Assembly (NCBI RefSeq): GCF_003171715.1
Contig: NZ_QGHL01000020.1
Coordinates: forward strand, 62,001-126,000
Direction: 5' to 3'
DNA: 64,000 nucleotides
Origin: Novosphingobium meiothermophilum
GTDB taxonomy: Bacteria; Pseudomonadota; Alphaproteobacteria; Sphingomonadales; Sphingomonadaceae
Part shown: piece after piece, positions 1-9,909 of the stretch
Position numbering within the stretch: the first letter of the stretch is position 1
Layout: each line of letters begins with the position of its first letter
Position numbers and translations under genes: made by a program
Notes under the pieces: generated by a model
Databases searched by the model: none
Told to the model about the DNA's origin: nothing
The model's input: the letters and a program-made list of their open reading frames with translations, nothing else

Positions 1-873
1 GATGGGCAGCGGCACCAGAATGGCAGGACGGCCCACCGCCGTCAGTTCGGCGATGGTCGAAGCCCCCGCGCGCCCGATGAACAGGTGCGCACCAGCCAGA
101 CGGGACTGCATGTCCTCGAAATAGGTGCCGAGTTCGGCAGGGATTTCATGCGCGGCATAGCGGGCGCGCACGGCCTCAAGGTCTTCCGGGCGGCACTGCT
201 GCGTTACCTGAAGGCGGTGGCGCAGCGCGGGCGGCAACATGGCAAGGCCATCGGGCACGACTTCGGACAGAATCGATGCGCCCTGGCTGCCGCCTGTCAC
301 CAGCACGCGGAAAAGGCTGTCTTCGGTGAACGCGGGAAAAGGTTCGCCGCGCAGCGCCAGCACTTCGGGCCGCACCGGATTGCCCACCCGGCGGACCTTG
401 CCCCACAGTTTTGGATCAAGGCGGTCAATCTCGGCATAGGCCGTGGCAATCGCATCAACCCGTCCTGCCAGAAAGCGGTTGACCCGTCCCAGCACGGCAT
501 TCTGTTCGTGAATGACCGTGGGGATGCGCGCCGATCGCGCCGCCAGCAGGGCCGGAAGCGCCGGATAGCCGCCAAACCCGATCACGCACGAAGGCGCGAA
601 GCTCTCGAACAGGCGCAATGCCATGGCGCGTCCCCGCCAGATCGCCCGCAGCCCCTTGACCGCCGCCACCGGGTTCTTTGCCAGACGCCCTGCCGGAAGC
701 ACGTGGGCCGGCAGAAAATCGGGCTTTCCGGGGATTTTCGCCCCGCGCTCGTCCGTGACCAGCGCGACATGATGGCCACGCCGTTCAAGCTCTACCGCCA
801 GCGCAAAGGCGGGAATCAGATGCCCGCCGGTCCCTCCTGCGGCCAGCACATAGTGACGCGAAGGACCGCTCAT
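1..873 (-). CDS. murG: MurG, lipid II-forming GlcNAc transferase (3' end off window)
   Basis: Transfers GlcNAc from UDP-GlcNAc onto lipid I to make lipid II at the inner face of the cytoplasmic membrane. The 291 visible codons start at an ATG overlapping the ftsW stop by 4 nt (ATGA). The N-terminus carries the glycine-rich loop GGTGGH at residues 13-18. The last visible residues (ASTIAELTAVGRPAILVPLP) match the conserved C-domain acceptor/donor site segment of MurG. The protein continues past position 1, so perhaps the last quarter is missing from the window. It lies in the usual dcw order, and murC/murB/ddl/ftsQAZ would be expected further left. Identification is secure; only the C-terminus is unseen. 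Confidence 0.96.
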   Translation of the reverse strand, partial: MSGPSRHYVLAAGGTGGHLIPAFALAVELERRGHHVALVTDERGAKIPGKPDFLPAHVLPAGRLAKNPVAAVKGLRAIWRGRAMALRLFESFAPSCVIGFGGYPALPALLAARSARIPTVIHEQNAVLGRVNRFLAGRVDAIATAYAEIDRLDPKLWGKVRRVGNPVRPEVLALRGEPFPAFTEDSLFRVLVTGGSQGASILSEVVPDGLAMLPPALRHRLQVTQQCRPEDLEAVRARYAAHEIPAELGTYFEDMQSRLAGAHLFIGRAGASTIAELTAVGRPAILVPLPI

Positions 874-2105
874 TTGCGCACCAGATCGGCAATGTCGAAC
901 TTCTCGCGCGAGAGATAGGGATTGCGCCGCGTGATCGCCAGCAGCAGCCCCACGCCGAGAAGAAGCGCAATGGTCGATGAACCGCCATAGCTGATGAGCG
1001 GCAAGGTCATGCCTTTCGATGGAAACAGTTGGAGGTTGACGAGGATATTGATGAACGCCTGCCCCACCAGCTGCGCGGTCAGCCCGGCAGCGGCAAGGAT
1101 GGTGAAAAGATCGTCCTCATCCAGCAGGCGCATCAGCACGCGCAGCGCCACCGCGCAATAGAGCAGCACGATAACCGCACAGGCAATCAGCCCGAACTCC
1201 TCACCGACCACCGAGAAGATATAGTCGGTATGCGCTTCGGGCAGGGCGTTCTTCCGGCTGCCGAGCCACAGCCCCGCGCCGCTCCAGCTTCCGTTGAGCA
1301 GCGTCCGCATCGCCAGATCGACCTGATCGAACTCGCTCCCGCCGGAAATGAAGCTGTCGATGCGATTGGTGGCGTTCGGATAGAACAGGTAAGCTGCAAC
1401 CAGTCCCAGCAGCCCGGCGCCCATAGACCACAGGATGCGGTTGAACGGCAGGCCCGAAAGCAGGACCAGCACGAACCAGACCCCCCCGAACAGCACCGTC
1501 GAACCGAAATCGGGCTGGGCCATGAGCAGCGTGGCCACCAGCGCCATCACCGCCACGGTGATCGGAATGACAGGCAGCTTGGGATCGCGCAGACGCCAGG
1601 AAAGCACCCAGGCCAGCGCAATCGCAAAGCCGGGTTTCAGAAACTCGGAAGGTTGCAGGCTGAAGCCGATCCACAGCCACCGCTTGGCCCCCTTCACTTC
1701 GCTGCCGACCAGCGGCACCAGCACGAGCGCGACGATCATCGCCACCGCCAGAAGGATGGCGCCGCGCCGGGCGGTTTCCTTGGGCAGCAGCGAGGCAATG
1801 AACATGGCCACAAGGCCCACTGCCACCCAGCGCAGGTGAATCCAGAAGAAATAGAGATCGCCAAGCGACTTCTTCGCGGTGGACAGACGCTGTGCGCTGG
1901 CCGGTGATGCAGCCGCCACCGCAACGCAGCCGATCACGACGAGCATGAGGATGAGCGCAAGCAGAAAACGGTCGATCTCGCGCCACCAGATCATCAGCTC
2001 GCTGCGGCGGCTGCGCCGAAAGCGTGAACCATGGCCGACCACGCGCACGCTGCCATCGGGCATCGGGGTGGCAACAAGCCGGGTGGGCGTGGGTGCAGTG
2101 CTCAT
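870..2105 (-). CDS. ftsW: FtsW, SEDS-family lipid II polymerase of the divisome
   Basis: Polytopic SEDS protein that polymerises glycan strands at the septum with its partner transpeptidase FtsI, encoded upstream in the same operon. The 411 residues include a cytoplasmic N-terminus of about 45 residues rich in Arg, then about ten hydrophobic segments. Typical SEDS signatures are visible: the run LQPSEFLKP near residue 150 and the C-terminal PLISYGGSS motif. The start ATG overlaps the murD stop (ATGA) and its stop overlaps the murG start. The ATG is the first in frame after the murD stop region and gives a normal length. RodA is the paralogue alternative, but the dcw position argues for FtsW. 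Confidence 0.95.
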   Translation of the reverse strand: MSTAPTPTRLVATPMPDGSVRVVGHGSRFRRSRRSELMIWWREIDRFLLALILMLVVIGCVAVAAASPASAQRLSTAKKSLGDLYFFWIHLRWVAVGLVAMFIASLLPKETARRGAILLAVAMIVALVLVPLVGSEVKGAKRWLWIGFSLQPSEFLKPGFAIALAWVLSWRLRDPKLPVIPITVAVMALVATLLMAQPDFGSTVLFGGVWFVLVLLSGLPFNRILWSMGAGLLGLVAAYLFYPNATNRIDSFISGGSEFDQVDLAMRTLLNGSWSGAGLWLGSRKNALPEAHTDYIFSVVGEEFGLIACAVIVLLYCAVALRVLMRLLDEDDLFTILAAAGLTAQLVGQAFINILVNLQLFPSKGMTLPLISYGGSSTIALLLGVGLLLAITRRNPYLSREKFDIADLVRK

Positions 2106-3424
2106 CGTTCACCTGCCGCAGCGGCCCGATCGGCGATCAGGGTCTCGACAATCTGGCGGAAGGAATCGCCACGCGCCTCGAAATCGCGGAACTGGTCGAA
2201 GCTGGCACAGGCCGGCGAAAGCATGACCACGTCGCCCGGCTGCGCCGCGTCCATTGCCTGGCGCACGGCATCGCACATCATCTCGCTGCGGGTCACCGGC
2301 ATGACCGGGGCAAGAATGTCGGCGAACATCGGCCCGGCCTCGCCGATGGTATAGGCCGCAACAACATTGCCGAAATAGGGCGCACATTCATCGAGGTTGT
2401 CACTCTTGGGCAGTCCGCCCAGAATCCAGTGAATGCGCGGATAGGCGCCCAGCGCTGGCGCAGTCGATGCGGGATTGGTGGCCTTGCTGTCGTTGATGAA
2501 AAGCACGCCATTGGCCTCAGCCACGCGCTCCATCCGGTGCGGCAGGCCCACGAAGCTGGCAAGCGCGGGGCGCCATACGTCTTCGGTAATGCCGAGTTGC
2601 TGCACGATCTCCACCGCGATTGCCGCATTCTGGAGATTGTGCGGGCCTTGCAGCGAAGGCCACTGTGCCTGTCCCCCAAGTGCATCGGGCTTTACCACAT
2701 GGACGAAGCCGGGACGGTGGTGTGCGGCCACATCGCGGGCAATGGCCAGCGTATGCTCGTCACCGCACCCCAGCACGGCATGATGATCTGCCGCCTGCAT
2801 CTGGAAAAGGCGGGCCTTGGCGGCGGCATAGGCGGCAAAGCCGTCGTATCGGTCAAGATGGTCCGGGCTGAGATTGATGAGCGCGGCCACATCGCAATCC
2901 AGACTGCGCGTGAGATCGATCTGATAGCTCGACAGTTCAAGAACATAGACCCCGCCCGCGGGCAAAGGCTCCTGCCCCAGCACGGGCAGACCGATATTGC
3001 CGCCAAGCCGCGCTTCCAGCCCCGCCGCCTTGCAGATGTGATGCACCAGCATGGTCGTGGTCGATTTGCCGTTGGTGCCGGTGATGCCGACCACGCGGTG
3101 CGGCGGCAGATCGGCCCGCGCCTGCGCGAAGAGTTCGATGTCGCCGATCACCGGCACGCCGAACGATGCGGCATGGGCCGCGATGGGGTGGCGGTTCAGC
3201 GGCACTCCGGGGCTGACGACAACGCCCGCAAAACCGGTGAGGTCGATTGCCAGAGGATCGGCAATGGCGCACCGCCCTTCATAGGCGGCGCGCGGCTCCT
3301 CGCGGCTGTCCCACACCGTGACCTCGGCCCCGCCTGCAAGCAGCGCTTCGACGCTGGCCTGCCCGGATCGGGCAAGGCCAAGCACGGCAAAGCGTTTGCC
3401 GGAAAAGGCGGGCGAGACGATCAT
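2102..3424 (-). CDS. murD: MurD, UDP-MurNAc-L-Ala:D-Glu ligase
   Basis: Cytoplasmic Mur ligase that adds D-glutamate to UDP-MurNAc-L-alanine using ATP. The start used here is the ATG overlapping the mraY stop by 4 nt (ATGA), giving 440 residues, the usual size; the frame stays open for another 106 codons upstream inside mraY but that part has no MurD similarity. An N-terminal Rossmann-like uracil-binding region ([11 protein letters not shown], residues 14-24) is followed by the ATP-binding P-loop GTNGKST at 116-122 and later the [10 protein letters not shown] segment typical of the ligase. It is translationally coupled on both sides within the dcw operon. Confidence 0.96.
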   Translation of the reverse strand: MIVSPAFSGKRFAVLGLARSGQASVEALLAGGAEVTVWDSREEPRAAYEGRCAIADPLAIDLTGFAGVVVSPGVPLNRHPIAAHAASFGVPVIGDIELFAQARADLPPHRVVGITGTNGKSTTTMLVHHICKAAGLEARLGGNIGLPVLGQEPLPAGGVYVLELSSYQIDLTRSLDCDVAALINLSPDHLDRYDGFAAYAAAKARLFQMQAADHHAVLGCGDEHTLAIARDVAAHHRPGFVHVVKPDALGGQAQWPSLQGPHNLQNAAIAVEIVQQLGITEDVWRPALASFVGLPHRMERVAEANGVLFINDSKATNPASTAPALGAYPRIHWILGGLPKSDNLDECAPYFGNVVAAYTIGEAGPMFADILAPVMPVTRSEMMCDAVRQAMDAAQPGDVVMLSPACASFDQFRDFEARGDSFRQIVETLIADRAAAAGER

Positions 3425-4485
3425 CGCACCTTCAGCGTGGCAAGGCCGATCAGCGCCAGCACGATCGAGACGATCCAGAAACGGATCACCACGGTCGATT
3501 CCTTCCAGCCGAGCTGTTCGAAGTGATGATGGATCGGCGCCATGCGGAACACGCGCTTGCCGGTTCGCTTGTAAACGGCCACCTGCACGATCACCGAAAC
3601 TGCCTCCATGACGAACAGCCCGCCGACGATCGCAAGCACGATTTCGTGATGCGATGCCACCGCGATCACGCCCAGCGCGCCGCCAAGCGCGAGGCTTCCG
3701 GTATCGCCCATGAACACCGCAGCAGGAGGTGCGTTGAACCACAGGAAGGCAAGGCCCGCCCCCATCATCGCCGCGCAGAAAATAGCCAGTTCGCCCGCCC
3801 CCTTCACATGCGGGATGCCGAGATAGCTCGAATAGTCGACACGCCCGGCCAGATAGGCGATGATGGCAAAAGTGCCTGCCGCGATGATGACCGGCATGAT
3901 GGCCAGCCCGTCAAGCCCGTCGGTCAGGTTGACCGCATTGCCCGCGCCCACGATCACGAAGATCGCGAACAGATAGTAGAACGGCCCCAGCGGCACGTAG
4001 AGATTGCTGAACAGCGGAACGTAAAGATGCGTTTCGCCCACCGCGAACCATGCGGCAATGGCGGCAACCACGAACTCGCCCGCAAGGCGGACTTTCGCCG
4101 GCACGCCCTTGTGCGCGTATTTCGTGACCTTGTCGTAATCATCGAGGAACCCGATCAGCCCGAAACCCAGCGTGACGACCACGCAGGCCCAGACCAGCTT
4201 GCTCGACAGGTCCATCCACAGCAGCAGCGAAAGTGTGAGCGCGGTCACGATCATCAGCCCGCCCATCGTCGGCGTGCCCCGCTTGGCCAGATGCGACTGC
4301 GGGCCGTCGTCGCGGATGGGCTGGCCCTTGCCCTGGCGCACGCGCAACATGTTGATGAAGCGCGGCCCGATGACGAGACCGATCAGCAGCGCGGTCAGCA
4401 GCGTCGCGCCGGCGCGAAACGTCTGGTAGCGGATGAGATTGCTGAACCCTTCGAATTGCAGCCACTGTGCCAGCAGATAGAGCAT
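3421..4485 (-). CDS. mraY: MraY, phospho-MurNAc-pentapeptide translocase
   Basis: Integral membrane enzyme that attaches phospho-MurNAc-pentapeptide to undecaprenyl phosphate, forming lipid I, the substrate of MurG. The 354 residues contain about ten transmembrane segments and the family's hallmark sites: Asp-Asp at 115-116 in [15 protein letters not shown] at 186-193 and the triple histidine HHH at 319-321. The ATG directly follows the murF TGA with no spacer, and its stop overlaps the murD start. Length and motifs match the family throughout. Confidence 0.97.
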   Translation of the reverse strand: MLYLLAQWLQFEGFSNLIRYQTFRAGATLLTALLIGLVIGPRFINMLRVRQGKGQPIRDDGPQSHLAKRGTPTMGGLMIVTALTLSLLLWMDLSSKLVWACVVVTLGFGLIGFLDDYDKVTKYAHKGVPAKVRLAGEFVVAAIAAWFAVGETHLYVPLFSNLYVPLGPFYYLFAIFVIVGAGNAVNLTDGLDGLAIMPVIIAAGTFAIIAYLAGRVDYSSYLGIPHVKGAGELAIFCAAMMGAGLAFLWFNAPPAAVFMGDTGSLALGGALGVIAVASHHEIVLAIVGGLFVMEAVSVIVQVAVYKRTGKRVFRMAPIHHHFEQLGWKESTVVIRFWIVSIVLALIGLATLKVR

Positions 4486-5955
4486 TCACTGTTCCCTGGC
4501 GGTGAGCGTGCGCACCAGCGCCCCCAGCCCCACCGAGTTCGACCCCTTCACGAGGATGGCATCACCCCCGCGCACACCATCGGCCGCCAGACATTGCGCC
4601 GCATCAGCCGCCGTCTGCACATGCGCCACATCGATTGCACCGGCAAGCGAAGCGGCTCCGCTTTTCCCCAAGGCTTCGACCAGCGGCGCCATTTCAGGAC
4701 CGACAAGGACCAGCCGATCAACCTTTGCCTCTGCAATCGGCCCGGCAAGTTCGGCGTGATAACGCGCTTCCTGTGCGCCCAGTTCCTTCATGGCCCCCAG
4801 CACCGCGATGCGCCGGGCAGCGGGCGTTGCGCCAAGCTGGCGCAGGGTAACGGCCATGGATGCCGGATTGGCGTTGTAGCTCTCGTCGATGACCAGCGCC
4901 TTGCCCGATCCATCGCCACCGGAGGCCGGGATTGTATGGCGCGCGCCGCGTCCGGCAAGTCCTTCCATTTCGGCAAGAGCAAGCCCGGCTGCGCCAAGAT
5001 CGCCGCCGATGGCCTCGACAGCGGCCATGACCGCCAGCGAATTGGCCACCCAGTGCTCGCCCGGTTGCGAGATCGTGTAGCACAGCTTGCGCCCACCGAG
5101 ATCCGCCGTGACCAGCGTTCCGCCACAGGCCGAGGCAACGGCATCGATCAGGCGGGCGTCGGCATCCGCCCTGCGCCCGAAGGTGATGATGCGCGCGGCA
5201 TGCTTTTCGGCCTTGGCGCGCAGGCGTTCGTAATGGCGGTTGTCCGCGGGAATGATCGCCACGCCTTCCGGCTCAAGACCTTCGAAGATTTCGGCCTTGG
5301 CATCGGCAATGCCTTCCTCATTGGCAAAGTGGCCGATGTGCGCGGGCGCGATTGTGGTGATGATGGCCACGTGCGGGCGCACGATCCGCGTCAGGGCCGA
5401 CAATTCGCCTGCGTGGTTCATGCCCATCTCGAACACGCCGAAGCGCGAGGATGCCGGCATTCTGGCAAGGCTGAGCGGCACGCCCACGTGATTGTTGTAG
5501 CTCTTGACCGAGCGATGCGCGCGGCCCCGGCTGGCACGGTCAAGCGCGGCGTAAAGCGCCTCCTTCACCCCGGTTTTTCCGGCCGAGCCGGTAACGCCGA
5601 TGATGCCTGCATCCGCCCGCCCGCGCGCGGCACGGCCCAGCGCCTCAAGCGCCTTGGCGGTATCGGCCACCAGGACGTGCGGATGTAGCGCGGAATGTTC
5701 AACCACGGCGCCTGCCGCGCCCCTGCCAAAGGCGCCGTCAAGATAGCGGTGCCCGTCCGAAGTTTCGCCCTTCAGCGCAAAGAACAGGTCGCCTTCGGCC
5801 ACCTCGCGGCTGTCGATCTCCACCCCCGACACGGCAAAGGGCGCGCTGGCGCGGCCTCCTGTTGCTGCGGCGATCTCCTCGCTCGTCCACAAGGCGAGAC
5901 CCGCCTTGTCCGATGCTTCCTCTGGCCAGTCGATAAGGGCCGGGTGCGCGGTCAT
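4486..5955 (-). CDS. murF: MurF, UDP-MurNAc-tripeptide:D-Ala-D-Ala ligase
   Basis: Adds the D-Ala-D-Ala dipeptide to UDP-MurNAc-tripeptide, finishing the cytoplasmic pentapeptide precursor. I use the ATG at 5955 that overlaps the murE stop (ATGA); an in-frame ATG nine bases upstream would add only three residues. The 489-residue protein has an N-terminal substrate domain, the ATP-binding loop TGSAGKTG at 122-129 and the C-terminal ligase domain. The central segment NPASMAVTL and the preceding DESYNA motif are typical of MurF. It is coupled to murE upstream and abuts mraY downstream. Confidence 0.96.
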   Translation of the reverse strand: MTAHPALIDWPEEASDKAGLALWTSEEIAAATGGRASAPFAVSGVEIDSREVAEGDLFFALKGETSDGHRYLDGAFGRGAAGAVVEHSALHPHVLVADTAKALEALGRAARGRADAGIIGVTGSAGKTGVKEALYAALDRASRGRAHRSVKSYNNHVGVPLSLARMPASSRFGVFEMGMNHAGELSALTRIVRPHVAIITTIAPAHIGHFANEEGIADAKAEIFEGLEPEGVAIIPADNRHYERLRAKAEKHAARIITFGRRADADARLIDAVASACGGTLVTADLGGRKLCYTISQPGEHWVANSLAVMAAVEAIGGDLGAAGLALAEMEGLAGRGARHTIPASGGDGSGKALVIDESYNANPASMAVTLRQLGATPAARRIAVLGAMKELGAQEARYHAELAGPIAEAKVDRLVLVGPEMAPLVEALGKSGAASLAGAIDVAHVQTAADAAQCLAADGVRGGDAILVKGSNSVGLGALVRTLTAREQ

Positions 5956-7400
5956 GCGGTACACTCCCTTGCCACTTGCACGTCGTCGAACGGCAGGATG
6001 CGCATGGCATCGCCCCTGCCGATGATCTGCCCCTGTTCGTGCCCCTTGCCCGCCACCAGCACGATATCATCGCGGCCCGCCCGTGCGATGGCCTCGGCAA
6101 TGGCTTCGCGTCGATCGGCAATCTCGCGCGCCTTGCCATCGCAACCGGCAAGCACGGCGGCGCGGATGGCGGCAGGATCCTCGCCGCGGGGATTGTCGTC
6201 GGTCACGATGACCACATCCGAACCCGCACAGGCCGCGCGGCCCATTTCGGGGCGCTTGCCGCCGTCACGGTCGCCGCCTGCGCCGAAAACGGTAATCAGC
6301 CTGCCCGCCACATGCGGGCGCAAGGCGGCAATGGCGGCGGTGATCGCATCTGGCGTGTGGGCATAATCCACATAGACCGGCGCCCCCGCGCGGTTGATGG
6401 CCGCCCGCTCAAGCCGTCCGCGCACGGGCTGAAGGCGGGCAATCGCATCAAACACCTGCGCCGCCGGCACCCCCGACGCAATGGCGAGACCCGCGGCAAC
6501 AAGCGCATTGGCCGCCTGATAGGCACCGATCAGCGGCAGGGACACGGTGCGTGCATTGTCCTGCCATTCGATCGCCAGCGTCTGGCCAAGCTGCGTGGGC
6601 GTGCGGCCAGTCAGCCGGATACCGGAGCCCCGGCTGCCCACGGTCAGCAATTCGAGCCCGCGCCGCGCGGCATGTTCGGCGGCGCGGGCAGACCATTCGT
6701 CATCCATCCACACGACCGCCGTGCCGCCATCCATCACCACGTGATCGAACAGCCGCATCTTGGCCGCGAAATAGGCATCCATCGTCTCGTGATAGTCGAG
6801 ATGATCGCGGCTGAGATTGGTGAAGCCGCCCGCGATGACCTTAAGCCCCTCGTTGCGGAACTGGGCAAGCCCGTGGCTCGACGCCTCATAGGCGACATGG
6901 GTCACACCCTCGCGGGCCAGTCCGGTCATGTTGGCGAGGAACGTCACGATATCGGGCGTGGTCAGCCCGGTCGAAACGCTTTCATCGGCGGTGGTGACAC
7001 CAAGCGTGCCGATGGAGGCCGCCGAATGGCCTGCCATGCGCCAGATCTGCCGGGTCATTTCCACGGTTGATGTCTTGCCGTTGGTGCCGGTCACGGCCAC
7101 AATGGTGTCGGGCACGGGCTGGAAAAAGCGCGCGGCAAGATGCGCAAAGGCGCGGCGCGGCTCTGCATCGGGGATATGCAGCGCGCCCTCTACGTTCGCT
7201 TCGGGACGGGCAACGACGGCCACGGCTCCTGCTTTTACCGCATCGGCGATGAAATCCTCGCCGTTGAAGCGCGTGCCGGGAAAGGCGCCGAAGACCGTGC
7301 CCGGCGCAACCTTGCGGTGATCTATGGCAAATCCGGTGACATTGGCCTCAGCGCCGCTTGTCCCGAACCCTGCCGCCTCCAGAAGCGCCCCAAGCTTCAA
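5952..7400 (-). CDS. murE: MurE, UDP-MurNAc-L-Ala-D-Glu:meso-diaminopimelate ligase
   Basis: Adds the third amino acid of the stem peptide. The motif DNPR at residues 401-404 is the known specificity signature for meso-diaminopimelate rather than lysine. The ATP loop TGTNGKTS sits at 104-111 and the carbamylated-lysine neighbourhood follows the SRDHLDYH segment near 197. The start is a TTG at 7400 that overlaps the ftsI stop (TTGA); it is preceded at about 5 nt by an AGGGAGAG ribosome-binding site, which supports this unusual start. Length 482 residues, normal for the family. Confidence 0.96.
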   Translation of the reverse strand: MKLGALLEAAGFGTSGAEANVTGFAIDHRKVAPGTVFGAFPGTRFNGEDFIADAVKAGAVAVVARPEANVEGALHIPDAEPRRAFAHLAARFFQPVPDTIVAVTGTNGKTSTVEMTRQIWRMAGHSAASIGTLGVTTADESVSTGLTTPDIVTFLANMTGLAREGVTHVAYEASSHGLAQFRNEGLKVIAGGFTNLSRDHLDYHETMDAYFAAKMRLFDHVVMDGGTAVVWMDDEWSARAAEHAARRGLELLTVGSRGSGIRLTGRTPTQLGQTLAIEWQDNARTVSLPLIGAYQAANALVAAGLAIASGVPAAQVFDAIARLQPVRGRLERAAINRAGAPVYVDYAHTPDAITAAIAALRPHVAGRLITVFGAGGDRDGGKRPEMGRAACAGSDVVIVTDDNPRGEDPAAIRAAVLAGCDGKAREIADRREAIAEAIARAGRDDIVLVAGKGHEQGQIIGRGDAMRILPFDDVQVARECTA

Positions 7401-9127
7401 GGCTTCTCTCCCTTGCCCACCAGCGGGGAAAGATCGGAAATGTCGATGTCGCGCGTGTCATCAGGCACCACGCCAAGCAGCGGACCGATACGCGGCACCA
7501 CGCGGCCGACAATCGGCGCGGCATTCCACGCGGCGGTGCGCTGATAGGATGTGGCGGCAGTGCCCTTCGGTTCGTCAAGCATGGCGATCACCACATAGCG
7601 CGGTTTGTCCATGGGAAAAGCCGCCGCGAATGTCGCGACCAGCGAGGTGCGATTGTAACCGCCCCTGCCGCCCGGCTTTTCAGCCGATCCGGTCTTTCCT
7701 CCGACGCGAAAGCCGGGAGCATTGGCAGACTTTCCGGTGCCATCGACCACGATCATGCGCAGGAGCTGGCGCATGCGCGCGCTGGTGGATGCCTTGAACA
7801 CGCGGCGGCCTTCGGGGGCCTTGGCAGGATCGACCTTGAACAGTGTGGCAGGCCGCCAGACACCGCCGTTGACCATCGCGGCATAGGCGGCGGCAAGATG
7901 CAGCGGCGTCACCGCAATGCCATGTCCGTAGCTGACCGTCATGGTCGTGATTCGCGGCCATTCTCCCTTGGGCCAAAGCGGAAACCCGCGCGCGGGCAGT
8001 TCGATGAAGGGCCGCTCGTTCATGCCAAGCGCGGCCATGGTGCGCTTCAGCGCCACACCGCCAAGCTTGTCCGCCACTTGCGCGGTGACGATGTTGGACG
8101 AGTGGATAAGCGCTTCGGGAACGTTTAGCGATGCGCCGAGATAGTGGCTGTCGCGGATGCGGAAGCCGCCGATCTCAAGCGGCCGGTCGGCTGGATAGCG
8201 CGCCGCCAGATCGGTAATCACGCCCGCATCGATGGCGGCGGCAACACTCAGCGGCTTGAAGGTGGAGCCGAGCTCGTAAACCTGGTTTGTGACCTTGTTG
8301 AAAACCAGTTCGTTCAGAGCGCGGTCCGACCGGTTGGGGTTGAACGAGGGCAGCGATGCCAGCGCGACGACTTCGCCGGTATCAACGTCGAGAATGACGC
8401 CCGCAGCACCCTTGGCGTCGGTTTCGAGCATCCCGCGGCCCAGTTCGTCCTCAAGCGCGCCCTGCACGCGCATGTCGATTGACAGCGCCACCGGGCGGGC
8501 GCGCTGCACCGGATCGAGCAATTGCTTTTCAAGCACCTGCTCCATGCCGACGTGCCCCTTGCCCTCGCTGTCGACATAGCCGAGGACATGCGCACCCAGC
8601 GAGCCTTGCGGATAATAGCGCTGGTTCTCGCGCGGGAACTCAAGCGCTGGTTCGCCCAGGGCGAAGACGCGGTTGGCCTCTTCGGGCATCACTCTCTGGC
8701 GCAAATAGCCGGGCTTGTCGGATTTCAGGCGCCGGAGCAGGTCATTGTAGTCCGCATCCGGGAAGATCTGCATGAGCGCGGCGGCCACTTCTTCCGGCGT
8801 CTTGACCAGAGGCGAGCCATTCTGGCCCAGCGCCCTGGGATTGAACCACAGCGCATAGGCCGGGAAAGCGCGGGCCAGCGGCACGCCATTGCGATCGGTG
8901 ATCTCGCCACGCGGCGGCAAAAGCGCTTCGCTCAGCGACCGGCGTTCGGGCGCATTGCCGGACAGGCCAAGCTGAAAGATGCGGACGAATGCAGCAATTC
9001 CCGCGAGCAGAAAGAGCGCGGCCACCAGCAGCACGCGGATCTTGGCTTCCACCAGCGACTGCTGACGGACATTCGCAAGCCTGACCCGGCCCGTGGCAAT
9101 CGCGGCAGAGGCAGTGAGCGCGTTCAC
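7397..9127 (-). CDS. ftsI: FtsI (PBP3), septal peptidoglycan transpeptidase
   Basis: Class B penicillin-binding protein that crosslinks septal peptidoglycan with FtsW. The 576 residues show a short cytoplasmic tail, one membrane anchor at about 31-53, a PBP dimerisation region beginning with PPRGEITDRNG (71-81), and a transpeptidase domain with all three catalytic motifs: SxxK (STFK, Ser288-Lys291), SSN at 343-345 and KTG at 478-480. The start is GTG overlapping the ftsL stop (GTGA). Identification is firm; beta-lactams would be expected to acylate Ser288. Confidence 0.96.
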   Translation of the reverse strand: MNALTASAAIATGRVRLANVRQQSLVEAKIRVLLVAALFLLAGIAAFVRIFQLGLSGNAPERRSLSEALLPPRGEITDRNGVPLARAFPAYALWFNPRALGQNGSPLVKTPEEVAAALMQIFPDADYNDLLRRLKSDKPGYLRQRVMPEEANRVFALGEPALEFPRENQRYYPQGSLGAHVLGYVDSEGKGHVGMEQVLEKQLLDPVQRARPVALSIDMRVQGALEDELGRGMLETDAKGAAGVILDVDTGEVVALASLPSFNPNRSDRALNELVFNKVTNQVYELGSTFKPLSVAAAIDAGVITDLAARYPADRPLEIGGFRIRDSHYLGASLNVPEALIHSSNIVTAQVADKLGGVALKRTMAALGMNERPFIELPARGFPLWPKGEWPRITTMTVSYGHGIAVTPLHLAAAYAAMVNGGVWRPATLFKVDPAKAPEGRRVFKASTSARMRQLLRMIVVDGTGKSANAPGFRVGGKTGSAEKPGGRGGYNRTSLVATFAAAFPMDKPRYVVIAMLDEPKGTAATSYQRTAAWNAAPIVGRVVPRIGPLLGVVPDDTRDIDISDLSPLVGKGEKP

Positions 9128-9909
9128 AGCGTGACCCTAGCCTCCTTCGGCTTTGCCGGGCGCGTGGCCGCTGCGGTTTTTGCTGGCTTGGCCGCTGGCT
9201 TCTCGGCAACCGCCGGCTTGCCTGCCGGGGCAGCCCCCTTTTCCGGCTTTGTCTTGGGGGATGCAGCAACCTCGCTCGGCTTGCCCTTCTTCTCGGCCGG
9301 TGCCGCAGCGGCGCGCCCCTTGCCATCATCGCCGCTTCCGGCGGGACCAACCTTCGCCCCCGTAGGCTTGCGCACAGGACCGCCGGGCCGCGCATCGACC
9401 ACCTTGCCCAGACGATCGCTCAGCGTTTCGACAGCCTTGGCGCGCTCCTGCACGGGTTCATCCCGGTCCTCATCAGCGGCAGCGATCCGGGCAGATTCGG
9501 TACTCTGGGGTTTGCCAGAAAGCGGCGAGACCATCGCCGGAAAGGCGCTGGAGGCAATCACGCTATCATCGACGCTTGCCACGCGGATCGGCGCTGGCGC
9601 ATCGGGCCGCGCCGGGACGCTCAGTGCTGCCAGCGCGCGCTCGCCTTCAAGATACTGCCCGGCACCGGGCGCGGCGTAGCCGAATTCGACATCGTTCCAT
9701 GTCTTGAGCTGCTGCTGGTTGGAGCGCGTCTCGAACTCGGTTTCCAGATAGAGCCGCTCCTGCTTCAGGGCGACGATGCGGGCTTCGGCGCGGTGGATCT
9801 GGCTGCGCAGCGCGTTGACGCGGAAGGCGGTGACCAGCACCAGCCCAAGACAGAGCGCGAGCAGCACCAGCCAGCCGACCGTGCGCAGACGATTGACCGT
9901 GGCAATCAT
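9124..9909 (-). CDS. ftsL: FtsL-like division protein with long Ala/Pro/Lys-rich tail
   Basis: Small bitopic divisome protein expected to link FtsQ/FtsB with FtsW-FtsI. Residues 12-29 form one membrane span, followed by a heptad-like coiled coil at about 32-66 ([20 protein letters not shown]), which is the FtsL pattern. After residue 70 the protein continues for about 190 residues with low complexity rich in Ala, Pro and Lys, ending in repeated AKPA-type segments. Typical FtsL proteins are around 100 residues, so this tail is the odd part. Position between rsmH and ftsI and 4-nt overlaps on both sides support the name; sequence similarity in this family is always weak. Confidence 0.85.
   Translation of the reverse strand: MIATVNRLRTVGWLVLLALCLGLVLVTAFRVNALRSQIHRAEARIVALKQERLYLETEFETRSNQQQLKTWNDVEFGYAAPGAGQYLEGERALAALSVPARPDAPAPIRVASVDDSVIASSAFPAMVSPLSGKPQSTESARIAAADEDRDEPVQERAKAVETLSDRLGKVVDARPGGPVRKPTGAKVGPAGSGDDGKGRAAAAPAEKKGKPSEVAASPKTKPEKGAAPAGKPAVAEKPAAKPAKTAAATRPAKPKEARVTL

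Noticed and set aside
3523..5688. A 721-codon open frame on the plus strand opposite murF and mraY
   Set aside because: Antisense shadow in high-GC DNA: low-complexity His/Arg/Gln composition and no recognisable domain.
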